Source of the DNA: Nymphaea colorata
Lineage: Eukaryota; Streptophyta; Magnoliopsida; Nymphaeales; Nymphaeaceae
Reading direction: 5' to 3'
Length of the DNA: 64,000 nt
NCBI RefSeq assembly: GCF_008831285.2
Contig: NC_045138.2
Location: 27,375,934 to 27,439,933 of the forward strand
Numbering within the stretch: position 1 is the stretch's first letter; every line of letters begins with the position of its first letter. The translations under genes and the position numbers were made by a program. Under the pieces are notes generated by a model. The model was not told the DNA's origin. It ran no database searches and saw only the letters and a program-made list of their open reading frames with translations. Shown in pieces: positions 41,521 through 54,054 of this stretch.

Positions 41521-43108
41521 CTATTTTTTATAAATGGTTTTACATATGGTTTAACCTTACTTTAAAAATAGATATTGATTTGCTGTGAGTGGACTTTGAA
41601 ACAGACCTATCTCGTCTAGAAAGTATAAACAGATTTGGATCAACATCTGAGTTGATTGAAAACAGTTTTTTTGGTTGCTTTCAAATAAATTCGTCTTTGA
41701 TATAAGTCCGGCCTGTTTTGAGTTATTTGTTCTTGAAACGAGGTTCAAAGAGTTTTTGATTCGATATCAATTCTCATTTGGTTTTGAATGGATCTCAAGT
41801 TGAATTTAATTGTTTGAAAACTATAGATTTAATTGCTGCTAATGGATTTCAACATGGATTTAATTTGTTTTAGTGGTTGTGAACAGCCCTCCGGCTCCAA
41901 CTGGTCTATTTTAAGGGGTCGATTAAATGGAGGAAGACAGCGGCTACTCTATAAGTCTAGTACTAACACATGTTGATGTTGATACCTTGTGGTTGTTCTC
42001 TTGAGCATTGCAATAAAATTGTTGTGTGAAAATACCAGTGCCGATTGAGACAGCACTTGCGTTCTGCCTGCGGTAAGTTGACAGAGAAACTTGATTATGT
42101 TTGCAAATAATAATTAGTGCATGTATATGTATTTATTAGGTTCATGACATTGTTGTTCTAAATACTTGTCATTCTTGAATGTTTCATGTATGTGCATGTC
42201 GAATATTTGAACCATGCATTGTTTAACTTGACTTCATGCAGTAGCAAGGTAAGTTTGATGCTGGACATCATACTCATAACTTCCCCAAGTTCTCACACCC
42301 AATTTTTCCTTTTCAGGTGATCGTGAATATGGTTGTTGTATTGCCGCGAAGATCTGATGTTACCCAACCCATCAATTTTGGGAATTCGATTTTGAAATAT
42401 GACAAAGTTATGTACTTTATCATTTTATAAAATATTTGTTTTGAACGTATAATCTAATTCGTGTTGGTGGTTCAAAGTTAGTTTTGGCAACGAAGCCTAA
42501 TTGTTTCGAAAAAAAAAAAAATTACCTCAAGAAAGTGCTGTTACAAAGGAAGTGATGGTAGATGAGATGGGAATGAAGAGAATTACGCAGAAGCAGATGG
42601 CCATCTTCAAACAGAACCATATTTGTGGATCATGGCAGGTAACGCAAAAGAGAATGATGCATGTTTTTTAGTAGTCACGCTTTTAAATTGAATGTTTTAC
42701 AGCTTGTAAAAGATTTATTTTCTTAACCAAAGGATGAGTTTGCAAAAGTCGTAGAAAAATATTCAAGTGCCATATTTTTCAAACCTCAATGGCTTACAAG
42801 AAAGTTTCTTTCCAATGTGATAGGAATTCTGTTGTAGGCTGCAAAAAGTTACACAACCTAATTTTTTTACAAACAAGCTGTAAAGAACTATACAACTTGT
42901 CGGAGAAATCATCTTCTCACTCAAAAAATTGAAGTTTCTTAAAATGGTGTTGATGATGGTGGCAATTCAGATAAACAGTGATGCTGGTGATTGTAGTCAT
43001 AAATCGAGAGAAGAACTATCCACATCTAGACTTGTTCATTACCTCTATATGATCAATGATATTGATGATATGTAAAGGTTCAGTGCCTTCAAATCAGCAG
43101 TGGTGACG
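39820..43108. other. Divergent intergenic region, VPE and GNOM-like gene
   Basis: AT-rich. 41340-41880 has repeated AAATGGATTTGGATTTAAAT-like and GGATTT units resembling a degenerate mobile-element remnant. The last kb is the presumed promoter or leader of the ARF-GEF gene. No gene seen. Confidence 0.5.
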
Positions 43109-46100
43109 ATGATAGGTGATGGTGGAGAGCAGAGAATGGCAGAAAAGAATTCCATGGACAACAACAAACGGGTGAAAAGGGGAAAAGAGATCGATCTCAG
43201 CATCTCATGCATGGTGAACACAGAAGTTGGTGCACTCTTAGCCGTCATGAGGATGAGTCCAGGGGATCAATGTGCCTCTCAATTCATTCCAGGTGCAGAT
43301 GAAGCCCTGGACACCTCCCTCATGAGCGGCCTCAAGTCTTTGCGCACCTTCATCTTCAGCATCCAACAAGATTGGCACTCAGTTGATCCCTCTGTCTACC
43401 TGTCACCATTCCTTGAAGTGATCCAATTCGATGAGATTGCTGCCCCTGCAGTTGCATCTGCACTGTCAGCCACCATCAAGATCCTCAAGCTGGACATCTT
43501 TGATTCTACTACACCACATTCCCGTGAAGCCATGCACTTGATTGTGGATGCCATCACCAACTGCAGACTTGAAAGGAGCGGCCATGCAGCTGATGATACC
43601 ATCCTGATGAGGATACTTCAGCTTCTGATCTCATGCTTGAGGTGCAAAGCTTCTGTACTATTGAGTGACAGTGCTGTTTGCACCATTGTGAACACCTGCT
43701 TTCAAGTAGTCCAACAGTCTGCAAGTAGGGGACACTTGCTCCAACGGAGTGCAAGGCTTGCCATGCATGAATTGGTCCAAATGATCTATGCTCACTTGCC
43801 AGAGGTTCAACGTGGCAGTCGGAATTTGGCAGACAGTGATAATTTCTCGTCCCTGAATTATGGTATTGGTTGCATGGTAGATATATTTCAGTTTATATGC
43901 TCTCTGCTGAATGTAGCTGCTGAGGTGCCAGATTTCAATGCAATGCCCAGCTCACCTGATGAGGATGTGGAATCTTTTGCTTTGGTCCTGATAAATTCTG
44001 CAATTGAAATTGCAGGAGAAGCAATTGGTGAACACCCCAAACTTCTAAAAATGATTCAAGAGGATCTCTTTTACAATCTCATTCGCCATGGCTCTCACTC
44101 CACGCCTTTAGTTTTGTCACTAATTTGCAGTGTAGTCCTGAATTTGTATAATAACTTGAGATCACTTTTGAAGCTTCAGCTGGAGGCCTTTTTCCGGTTT
44201 GTATGCCTGAAAATTGCAAGGGGGAAACTACATTCAATTCAGCAGGAAGAAGTTGCAATTGAAGGATTGGTTAGTTTTTGCAGGCAGCCAATGTTTGGGA
44301 TAGAGATGTACACAAATTTTGACTGCAACCCGCTTTACAGTAACGTATTTGAAGAAATTGGAAAATTACTTTGTAAGAGAGCATTCCCAAACAATGGTCC
44401 TTTGTCTTCAATACAGGCACAATCTTTTGAAGGGCTAGTGGTGATGATTCAGCATATTGCAGATGGCATGGAAAAATCCAGGAGCTCGAAAGCAAACTCA
44501 AATTTGCTCTCATCCAATGACGCCTCTTCTTTTAACTCTAATTTGATTCGAATTACAGAGTACAAACCATTCTGGACTGAAAAATGTGAAAGATGTGATG
44601 ATCCAAAGGCATGGGTTGAGTTTATGAGAGTGAGGAAATACATGAAGAAAAGATTGTTGGTATCTGTAAACCATTTTAACTTGGATGAGAAGAAGGGTCT
44701 AGAGTTTTTGAAACATGCACATCTTGTCCCTGATCCCCCTGAAGCACAAAGCTTAGCCTACTTCCTAAGGTTTACTCCTGGCTTGGACAAAACAATGATT
44801 GGAGATTATCTTGGTGACCCTGATGAATTTCATCTTAAAGTTCTCAAGGAATTCACGTCTACCTTCGACTTTAAGAATATGATCCTTGATGCAGCCCTCA
44901 GGAATTTCCTTGAGACATTTCGGCTGCCTGGGGAATCCCAAAAGATTCAAAGGATTCTTGAGGCATTTGCTGAGAGGTTTTATGAACAATCAGATGAAAT
45001 GTTTGTGGACAAAGATGCAGTTTTTGTGTTGTGTTATTCACTGATAATGTTGAACACCGATCAACATAATGCACAGGTAAAGAAGAAGATGACAGAGGAG
45101 GAATTCATAAAAAACAACAGGAATATAAATGGGGGAAAAGATCTTCCCAGAGAGTATCTTTCAGAGCTTTTCCAGTCTATTTCAACAAATGAGATCACAT
45201 TATTTGATCAATCAGGTGGTTCTGTTGAGATGACCCCAAGCAGATGGATCAACATCATCAACCAATCCAAGACAACTGATGCTTATATCTTTTGTGAAGG
45301 CCAGACTCAGTTGAACCATGATATGTTCTCCATCATTGCTGGCCCTGCCATGGCTACATTGGCAACTGTCTTCGAACATGCAGATGATGACCAGATCATA
45401 AACCAGAGCATGGAAGGCTTCCTTGCAGTGGCAAGAATAGCAAGGTAGGTCACTATCAACACAAGTTTATTTATTTATTTACTTTCAAACATGATTTATG
45501 CAAATGTTTCACATACTACTTTTATTCAATTATTATTCGCTTATTTTTGAGACAATCTGATATTGATATGTACATGTTTAAAATCTAGGATAAGATCATT
45601 TTCACAGAAAATAGTTTTTTGCACAATTAGTTTGTTAATCAGACATTTACTTCACATTTCTAATACAATTGTGGTAATTCAATTTTTTTCTAGGTATCGC
45701 CCAAACACACCCTTAGACTTTCTTAGCATTTTAAAATGAACTGAAAAAATTGTTTGACTGTGTCAATGATATTTATCATAACTTTATGCAAAATATTTAA
45801 AAGTTGATGGAACACAAAGTAGAACTTAGTGTATTTTGAATTGAATTCCATACTAGTACTTTGTATGTTCAATGCAAATTAAAGTTACATGGGAGTATCA
45901 ATTAACCAAAAAAAAGGGCAGAGCATATCTAGTCAAGCTGGGAGGCCCATAAGGGGACACGTTATGTGTTCGATTTCTAGAGGGCACAGTAGGTAATTTG
46001 AAGGGTGCACCACTGCAATCTCTGATGCTGATGCAACCTAGGACCCAGGAGATAGGAGGCTTTTGGGCTCTTTTTTGGGTGATGGATTGTAAACTTCTCA

Positions 46101-48718
46101 TTCACTCGGAACAAAAGCATGATTCTCACACTCCCTAACATGAAGAGATTTGATTTATTTTCTCCTAACAATAAGAATTGCACAAGTAAATCCAATTGTT
46201 ACCAACTTACCATTTGCCATCCTAAGAAAAACAAGGGAAAGGAGAGAGAGATAGAAGAAGAATGGGTGAGATTTTGTTCTTTCAAGATAACCAAAAATAC
46301 TTTTATTTAGGATGCAGAACGGGTAACATCTACTTTAACTGCAAATAATTTATTTCATGCACATCATACATTATCCTTTTAACTATTTCTTTTAGAAAAT
46401 TAATGGATGGCCATGATATTATCCTAAAACCTTCATGGAGGCCAGCCTTATTGCAAAATTCTAGAGGAGGCATGAAGGCTGAAGCTATTTTCCAAAAGCT
46501 TTACATGTAAAACCCTACTTCTTTTCTTTCTTAATTCGAGAGGGGTGGGGGGGCACACACACCCCACCGCTCCTGGATCTGCCCTGGAAACAAGGTTTTG
46601 CATATAGCATTTTTAAAATGGAAGAGATTATTTTTTACCCATTGTGAATATAAACATGTGTGTGAGAGAGAGCAAATAATAAACAAATCATGTAGTTGAG
46701 TAAGCACATAGATGTTTTTGTGTGCGTATGTATTCATATTCGTCTAGGTCATCTACTTGAATAGGATCATCTTATTTTGTTGAGAGAATACAAGACCATG
46801 ATATTTTCTTCTATAGTAAATGATGTACGCACTTCCATTCTATGCCAAACCTTATTCTTTTCTGTGATATGTGTCGGCTGCCAACAGGTACAATTTGGAA
46901 GATGTTCTAGACGAGATTCTTGCAATGTTATGCAAGTTCACCACATTGCTCAATCCATTTGCTTCCCTGGAAGAAACCTTCTTCAGTCTAACAGAAGATG
47001 TGAAACCTAGACTAGCAACTTTAGCAGTCTTCACCATTGCCAACAAGTTCGGTGATTCCATCAGAAGTTCCTGGAGAAATGTGGTCGATTGTTTGCTAAG
47101 ACTGAAAAGGCTCAAGCTCTTGCCTCCTGGACTTGCAGGGTCTGATAATGAAACTCCACCCCCTCGAATGGATCTTGATCTTCCTTTGCACTCCAGAACT
47201 GAATCTGGTGTTATATTTCCATCAACGGTAAACGATGATCGCAGATTCTCCAGCCTTATTGGGAAATTTGGACAGTTCATTTCAACTGAGAACGATGAGG
47301 AGTCCATTTCTACTACTGTTGGTAACACCAATAAGAGGAATCTCCAGTTCATCAACCAATGTTGTATTGAAGGCATATTTTCAAAATCGAAGCATCTACA
47401 TGAAGAGTCCTTGCAAAATCTTGGCAAAGCAATTTTGTTGGCTGGTGCTGGAAGGGGACAAAAATTCACTAGTCCTTTAGATGAAGAAGAAACAGCAGCA
47501 TTTTGCTGGGACCTAATTGTAATGCTCACTGAAAACAACATTGATCGGTTCATGTCCTTTTGGCCCGCTTTCCATGACTGTCTGGGACTGATAAGCCAAT
47601 TGCCTCTGTTTGGTTCATGTCCTTTTGTTGAGAAGTCGCTCTTTGGTGTGTTAAACGTCACTTCTAAGCTGTTGCACAAAGCTGACAAGACTTCTGAGGA
47701 GCTCATCTTTAAGTCCCTGCAACTAATATGGAAAATTGATAGCCGAGTTGTAGATTCATGTTGCGAGGCATTAACACAAATATCTGCAAATATACTAAAA
47801 GAAAATGCAAAGAACATCCAGACACAATTTGGGTGGAAGTCCATAATTGCTATTCTATCAATCAGTGCCCGAAGCCCGGAAGCTTTCAATGATGGTGTTG
47901 AGGCACTTATCTCCTTAATGTCTGATAATGTTGCATGTGTTACAAGGTTAAATTACAGCATATGTATTGAATCTGCTTTTAGTTTTTCAGCTTCGAAGCT
48001 CAGTTCCATAGAGAAAAGCATGCAAGTGCTTGATCTAATGGCAGATTCTGTGAACTTGTTAGTCAGCTGGCTTAGTTCCGGATTCTCAGACCCTGGCAGC
48101 AATAACTCATCATCGACAGCCCAAGATTCTTCTAGGAACAGTATATCATCTATAGGTACAATGTTTGTGAGATTAGTTGAAAGCATTCGGAAAATATGTC
48201 TGGTCAGGAGAGAAGAGATCAGGAATCACGCAGTTTTGACTTTGAAGAGGTGTTTCACAAAGGCTGAAGGGTTGGGATTCACTTCAACTGTGTGCCTACA
48301 TTGCTTCAATCATGTAATATTTGCTATGGCGGATGATCTCTTAGAGAAAGCCATTGAATACTCGAGAAGGGAGAACTCTGAGAAGGAGATGCGAAGCATG
48401 GAGGGGACACTTTGTCTAGCCATGGAATTCCTAACGGAGGCTTTCATTCAATTTCTAAGAACTCTATCTTCTGTCTCTGGATTTAGATCTTTCTGGATGG
48501 GAGTCTTGCGGAGGATGGACACTTGCATGAAGACAGAACTAGGTGATAGTGACAAGATGCAGATTTTGATACCAACGCTGTTGAAGAAGATGATACTAGC
48601 CATGAAAGAGCATAATATCTTAGTAAACAGTGAAGATAACGAATTGTGGGACATCACTGTTACTCAAATTTTGTGGATAGCTCCAGCTGTTAAAGATGAG
48701 CTCTTTCCTGGATACTAA
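43109..48718 (+). CDS. GNL2-like: GNOM-like ARF guanine-nucleotide exchange factor, probably GNL2 type (2 exons, 1388 aa)
   Basis: Exons 43109-45444 and 46888-48718, joined in phase 2/1 to give ARIAR-YNLEDVLDE. Domain order is that of large GBF1/GNOM proteins: N-terminal DCB (from about residue 35, MVNTEVGALLAVMR), HUS with the NFDC box at 403-406, Sec7 at about 505-690, then HDS repeats to the C-terminus. In Sec7 the motif FRLPGESQKI carries the catalytic glutamic finger, and YSLIMLNTDQHN is intact. It would load GTP on ARF GTPases at Golgi/endosomal membranes. The single intron sits at the place expected for GNOM genes. The segment RLKRLKLLPPGL and the lack of the long acidic insert in the N-terminal region favour GNL2 (pollen-expressed in Arabidopsis) over GNOM; this rests on memory. 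An ATG at 43136 is an alternative start. The 1.4-kb intron carries a SINE-like sequence. Confidence 0.9.
45905..46110 (+). repeat. Possible tRNA-derived SINE fragment in the ARF-GEF intron
   Basis: An A-box-like TAGTCAAGCTGG (45930-45941) and a B-box-like GTTCGATTTC (45968-45977) lie 26 nt apart, close to RNA polymerase III internal promoter layout, though shorter than in a tRNA. It sits inside the only intron of the GNOM-like gene, same orientation. No poly-A/T tail or target-site duplication was fixed. Confidence 0.35.
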
Positions 48719-49439
48719 CTGCTAGCTTGCAGGTTCTTTCATTGAATTCAGTGTCATGTATATTACACAGAGCATCTTGTCCTTGCATATTGAAGTTTCT
48801 TAATCTAATGAATCTTTAAATTGATAACTTCTTGTCAAAAAATCTTGAGGTTTCTTAACCGACTTGCTCTTAGAAGTTCGGAGTATGAATGTATTCGTTG
48901 CGTATTATTTTGTGGAGTTTTGTTTCATAAGTAATTGGATTGGCAGGGATCATTCTTTCTAGTTTTTTCCGCCGAGTCACGTTTTTCTAGTATTTTCAAA
49001 TATGCGCCGCTCGTAACCAAATTTAGCCGACAAAAACTTATAACGTAAGCGCCGCGCAATTTCTCTCTCTCCGGCGGCCTCTTGCCGCTGCTCCTCACGG
49101 TAATCTTTCTATGTCCGATGATGGATCTCTTGAAACGGAACCCTAGATGATCGCCCTTTTTTCGCTGGGAGAAGAATATTTCAAGCGTCAAGTGCAGCAA
49201 AGTCAGGAAACGGAATCCGGGCAGTGTGCTTTTTCAGTTACATAGTCAGACGCGGACGTTCTTGTCAACAGTAACGGTTTGTCTTCTGTTGTCGCTGCCC
49301 GAGATTGACAATGAATCAGCAGCCGGAATCCTCCCCGCTTCTATTGAATTCCCGAAGAATCATCCGCCATCCATCTAATCCTTGAGAGCTTGTCGCCGAA
49401 AACCGCGGTCGTCACTTCTCTGAAGCAAGGGATTAGCAC

Positions 49440-49527
<88 letters not shown>

Positions 49528-50269
49528 TTCGGCTGTGCCAGTTGTCTGCGTGTTGGATGGGTCCCTGTTATTGCCGGGGCGAGCATTGCTGTGTTCTGTG
49601 AAGGTTTCCTGTTTCGGTGAGTTTTCGCTTTTCATTTTGTTTCTTATGAGGGTTCTGTGAAAGGGTATTGGCGTTAGGATGTTTTTGAGCGTTAGGATGT
49701 CCCCGCCCTCGTCTTTCGCCCGCCCCTCTTTCCCCATCTCCATTTCCCTGCTCTCATCTCTCGCCCGCCCCTCCTTCCCCTGCTCCTTTCCTGTCCTTTC
49801 TATCCCAGTTCCCTCCCCCGTCCCCCTTTTCCTTTCCCAGCAGCGCCGGGGAGTGGCCGCACAGTCATATCCCTCCTCCGAACCCAGCACTCTCGCCCGT
49901 CTCCTTCCCTAGGTCCCTTCCCTGTCCCCTGTCTGTCCCCGTCAGCACCAGTTCACATTTGATATTTGAAAAATGAGATGTAGTTTTCTGTAGGGCGAAC
50001 GTGTGCAGTTCCTGTTTACCATCAATTTGTTTGCGTGGCATTTTTTTTCTGATGTATCTCAGTAGTTTGGAGATTTTTGTTTGTAGTGTCTGGTTTTCTC
50101 CATAGCTAGTCTCAGAAATAGCATCCAGATTTTTATTTGTAATTTTCTCCATAGCTAGTTTCAGAAAAAGCATCCACTACCCACCGATTAAGGCCATACA
50201 TTGTCATCTAAAAGTATTTGGGCCAGGTATTACAGTACCACAGGTCCAACTCTGCAGGTTGCAATTTTC
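48719..50269. other. ARF-GEF 3' end to PHAX leader
   Basis: 3' UTR of the ARF-GEF to about 48,950, then PHAX promoter and leader: GC-rich DNA around 49,050-49,100, the (CT)42 tract, C/T-rich DNA to 49,930, a short duplicated segment (TTTTTATTTGTA...TCTCCATAGCTAGT, about 50070-50165), and an acceptor-like CAG at 50254-50256. Confidence 0.5.
49441..49524. repeat. (CT)42 microsatellite upstream of PHAX
   Basis: 84 bp of uninterrupted CT on the PHAX sense strand, about 750 bp before its start codon, inside the likely leader or first intron. The DNA from 49,690 to 49,930 is also strongly C/T-rich (TTTCCC, CCCCTC units). Confidence 0.95.
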
Positions 50270-53200
50270 ATGGAGGAGGATACTCTTTTGCAAGCGATAT
50301 ATGAAGATGAGGCCCTTGATTTTGAGGATGTGGAGATGGCCGATGTAGAAGACGGGCAGGAACTGCCAGAACATGTCGAGGATGTGACTGGTACAGCTGA
50401 AGGTGATGACTCCCTTCGGGGAAAAACAGAGGATGTAAAGATGGTATCCCGGAAGAGGCGCCGGAAGTCTAGAAAGAGAGATAAGAACCTTAACGGTGCT
50501 AGAAAGGATGATAGCACATATATGGACAGGTTAGCAACAGATGCTACTGTATCGTACTAATACCAATTACTCTGAAATCAATTTCTGATGTGTCTTGCTG
50601 TTTAGATAGCTAAAAAGAAAGAATTTTTGAAAATGGCGTTTAAAGTGGAATCTTGAAAACTGTTATTGTCAAAGATGAAATAATCTTGCACTCATGCTTA
50701 AGGCTACATCATTTGCGAGATGCAATTTGAGTAGTATAATTGTCTTGTACTTTCTTTGTGGTTCGACTAATCATGTTGTATTTTTGTACATACAGTTTTG
50801 TTTTGGAAACCAGTAGACGTTTAAATGAGAAGAAGATACACCTTGTTCGTGAGGCTGTCAAATATCTTGGACTTGCAGCAGTAAACGATCTTGTTGCTGA
50901 GGTAATCCTTTTTTTTTTTTCCCTTCCTCATAGGTGCTATCTAATACTTTTGGTGCTACTATTGGCCACTTCTTGTTTGTTGCACCTAGTTCCATATTTA
51001 CATCCACGTAATTCATCTTTGGCCTATTTGATTCTGGTCTCTACGACAAAAATGCCTTAACCAACTATCAGAGAATAAAGGGGAAAAATGATAGGGAGTT
51101 TCAGGCATTTTACCTATGACACAATTGTAGTATTTGCATTAGTCAGGATATTTTGCATTCTTTTTGTACTTAGTGGATAACAAAATTCTAGACTCAGTTA
51201 CTTTTCCTTTTGTGCCTGAAAAAAGTGTAACTGGCTCTCTTGGTATTGAAACTAAACAGGTGATATCTCTAACATACCATAAGAATATGGTTAGTGAGCT
51301 AATGTGTTATGTTGTATGAAGTATATCTCCTTAGAAAAGGAGGGGAAAACACAAAGGACTTCCTTTCCAAGTTGGTAACGAACTTTTAGAAAATTGATTT
51401 ACTGCAATATATAGAGCAAAAATTTCTGGTTCTTGTCCAGATTAGTGGATGAAATGTATCTCTTTTACCTTCGTTTGCGCTGAGAGTTGAGGCAACTTAA
51501 GAAGTCTTTCACAATGACAAAGCTTTCCGGAGCTTAACATGAGAGGTTTGTTGTAAAATCTCGAGAACACATTGACGTGGTACACCAAATAATGTCTGGA
51601 CGTTAACTCCTGAAAACGCTAATGTCAAGTAACATTCTTAGCTACTAGATTAAAATTCTCCTCCTCATTTTTTCAGTTTTGGGAAGATGCCAAAAACCTC
51701 CATCCAAGTTATTCATGATCAAATTTGAACTTTTTTTTTTGGTATGCTTTGTTTTCTTTTTTCTGTTGCAATATTTTGTCCACTCAAGAGAAGAAACTTC
51801 ATGTTTCACTAATTGAAATCCTCCTCGAAGCCAACTTAAGGAAAGATGGCTGGTTTTCATCATGTTTACTTGACGAGATGGCTTTACAAACTATGTGATT
51901 GGAGTGCTGGATACTTCTCCTAATAGGACATTCTGGTTTGTGTCTTATGTAGGTTATTTAAATCAGTCAATTTTTCTAATCTACATGAGAATTTTCTTGG
52001 GTATCATTTTGTACAGGTCACCTGAAAAATAAAACAACACTGCAGCATCGAATACACCTGCCCTTTTTGCTTTGGAAACAACTACTTCCAAAAACTCTGG
52101 TTATGAACTTGAGGAATTGGAATAGACAAAGTTAGATCTCACTTCTACTTAAGAGCCCTCTAAGCCACTAAAATTATATGAATCTGAGTTGCAGTAGAGT
52201 TGGGTAAACAATTTAATGATTCTTTCTGCTATCTTGGTAGACCATTCATTTTTCTTTTATGGTGATAGGGGTATTTTTTTTTTTTTGGGGGATCTGTCAG
52301 ACTTCTCGACCTTAGGAGGTGCATGTTTACCATGCTTAGTTGTCCTTCAATGCACGGGTGAGCAGATACCTTTCCCATCCATACCTGAAGGTCTCCCACT
52401 CTTTTTTAGCCTTTATGAAAAATAGCACATGCCTTTTCTCGGACGTTGAAGTCTAATTTCTAAACCCCTTTCAAAGCTATTAAGGATTTGATTCGGTCCA
52501 ATGATACTACTATATAGAAAATTTGTCTTTCTGCTTCTTAAATTTGAGAAGCTGAAATTGTTTAAAGAGGCTTTGAGGATCTGGTGCTTAGGGAATGGAA
52601 AGTCAAAATTATGACAACCTTCAACTCTTTCTGATTATTTTGCTTGTCGTGTTCAACTTTGAACCTTGAAACTTTGCTGTCCATTCATAGAGAAATTTCT
52701 CTATACATGGTATTTCTTCATGGACTGCAGAAATAAAAGACTTCCTCAACAAGTTTCATGAGTCAATTCTTCAAAATTCTTCTGTTACTTTCAGGGGAGG
52801 GCAAGCCTTAGCTCAATTTTATTTAGGAAAGCTCACTTTTATTTAGGAAAGAACACACCTGCTATTGGTGGTTTTGTCATGGTATCAGTTGGATCAAATT
52901 CATAAAGCAAAATCAGTTCTAATATAAAGTCGGAAACACAATCCTTTAGCTGATAAATTGGATCCTTCTGGCTGGTCTTTATAGAGATGCGAAAGACCAA
53001 ACAATGTCAGCATGATGTGAGGGAACTTTTCCTTGCAAATTTGCTTCAAGTTGTGCTTACACATACAGTTTTTTCTGCTTCCAAGATTTTTTGTTCACCT
53101 AGAACTGTAGTTCATATTTGGATGATTCCTTGGCTGCATAGTTATGTCAATTTGCAGTTTAGTACTCGGGGTATCACTTTTTTTTTTTGTGATTCCAATT

Positions 53201-54054
53201 GCTTTGGGCTTGTGTACTTCTTAATGTCTCCATGCTTGCAAGTTGCAACGGTTAGCTCCATCAGTGTATTAGCTTAAATATATGGAAAACAACCATTTTT
53301 TCTATTCCTTTTTACTCAGAAATAAGGTAAATGTTGCAACTTGAATCTCATTTTGGTTTATGTGTGAATGCCTTCTCCTTTAAGTTGCACATTCTTCCAA
53401 TTCTTATTCGGAACTATATTCTTTGGTCTGATTCTGAGAAAGGTCATCCTTTTCCTGGCCTGGTTTGTCAATGCTCCTGTTGGTTCTCTTTATTGAAATT
53501 TGGATTTATGTGGTATCATGTCTTGCAGGTGGATACAATTCAGAAGTGTGGGGGTCAAATGACTGTTGATGGTACACGCCAGCGGACAGGGGGTGGCATA
53601 TTATGGAACATCCTTAGATTGCGTGACCGAAAAGCTTATAGGGAGATAATGGCAAGGGGAAAGAAATTCATGGTACAAACTTAATCGTGTGAATGATCTA
53701 CTTTTACATATGGCTTGGTAACTGGCAGTTCCCTGGCCGTTTAGAAACAAATTCAAAATTTTTGTTTGGTCTGTTGGGTAAGAATGTGGTTATTTTCTTA
53801 TTTTGCAGAGGCAACGTAAACAAGTCCGAGTGATGGATAAGCTTCAAAAAGAAACTGTGGAAACACCACACTCATCTGATATGGCCACTAGTGAATGTTT
53901 GAAGAATTCATCAACTGCTGAGCCAGTGCAGGATGAATTGTCTAAACATGATTCACCGCAAAACCGTGTTTCTGTTTGGCACAGGGTGCGTGTGCCAGTA
54001 AGTTACGGTGACCTGGTTGATGATGGAACGGAAGAAGGAGAAATCACCGAGTGA
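50270..54054 (+). CDS. PHAX-like: PHAX-type RNA-binding protein (snRNA export adaptor homologue; 4 exons, 251 aa)
   Basis: Exons 50270-50529, 50796-50901, 53529-53672, 53809-54054 (stop TGA). The first ~60 residues are strongly acidic (MEEDTLLQAIYEDEALDFED). A basic cluster SRKRRRKSRKRDK follows and fits a nuclear localisation signal. Exons 2-3 form the PHAX RNA-binding domain: LNEKKIHLVREAVKYLG, then CGGQMTVDGTRQRTGGG-ILWNIL. In animals PHAX links capped U snRNAs to CBC and CRM1 for export; the plant family shares the RNA-binding domain. The protein is shorter than human PHAX (about 394 aa), and the C-terminal part (SVWHRVRVPVSYGDLVDDG) is plant-type. Intron 2 is long (2.6 kb). An acceptor-like CAG just upstream (50254-50256) suggests a spliced 5' UTR. 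A long (CT)n tract lies about 750 bp upstream, probably in or near the leader. Confidence 0.88.

Noticed and set aside
43100-43108. Start of the ARF-GEF at 43100
   Set aside because: The codon there is GTG; the first ATG in frame is at 43109.
46852-47889. 345-codon open frame antisense to the ARF-GEF second exon
   Set aside because: It mirrors a conserved coding exon; no family motif, and the sense frame is clearly the real one.
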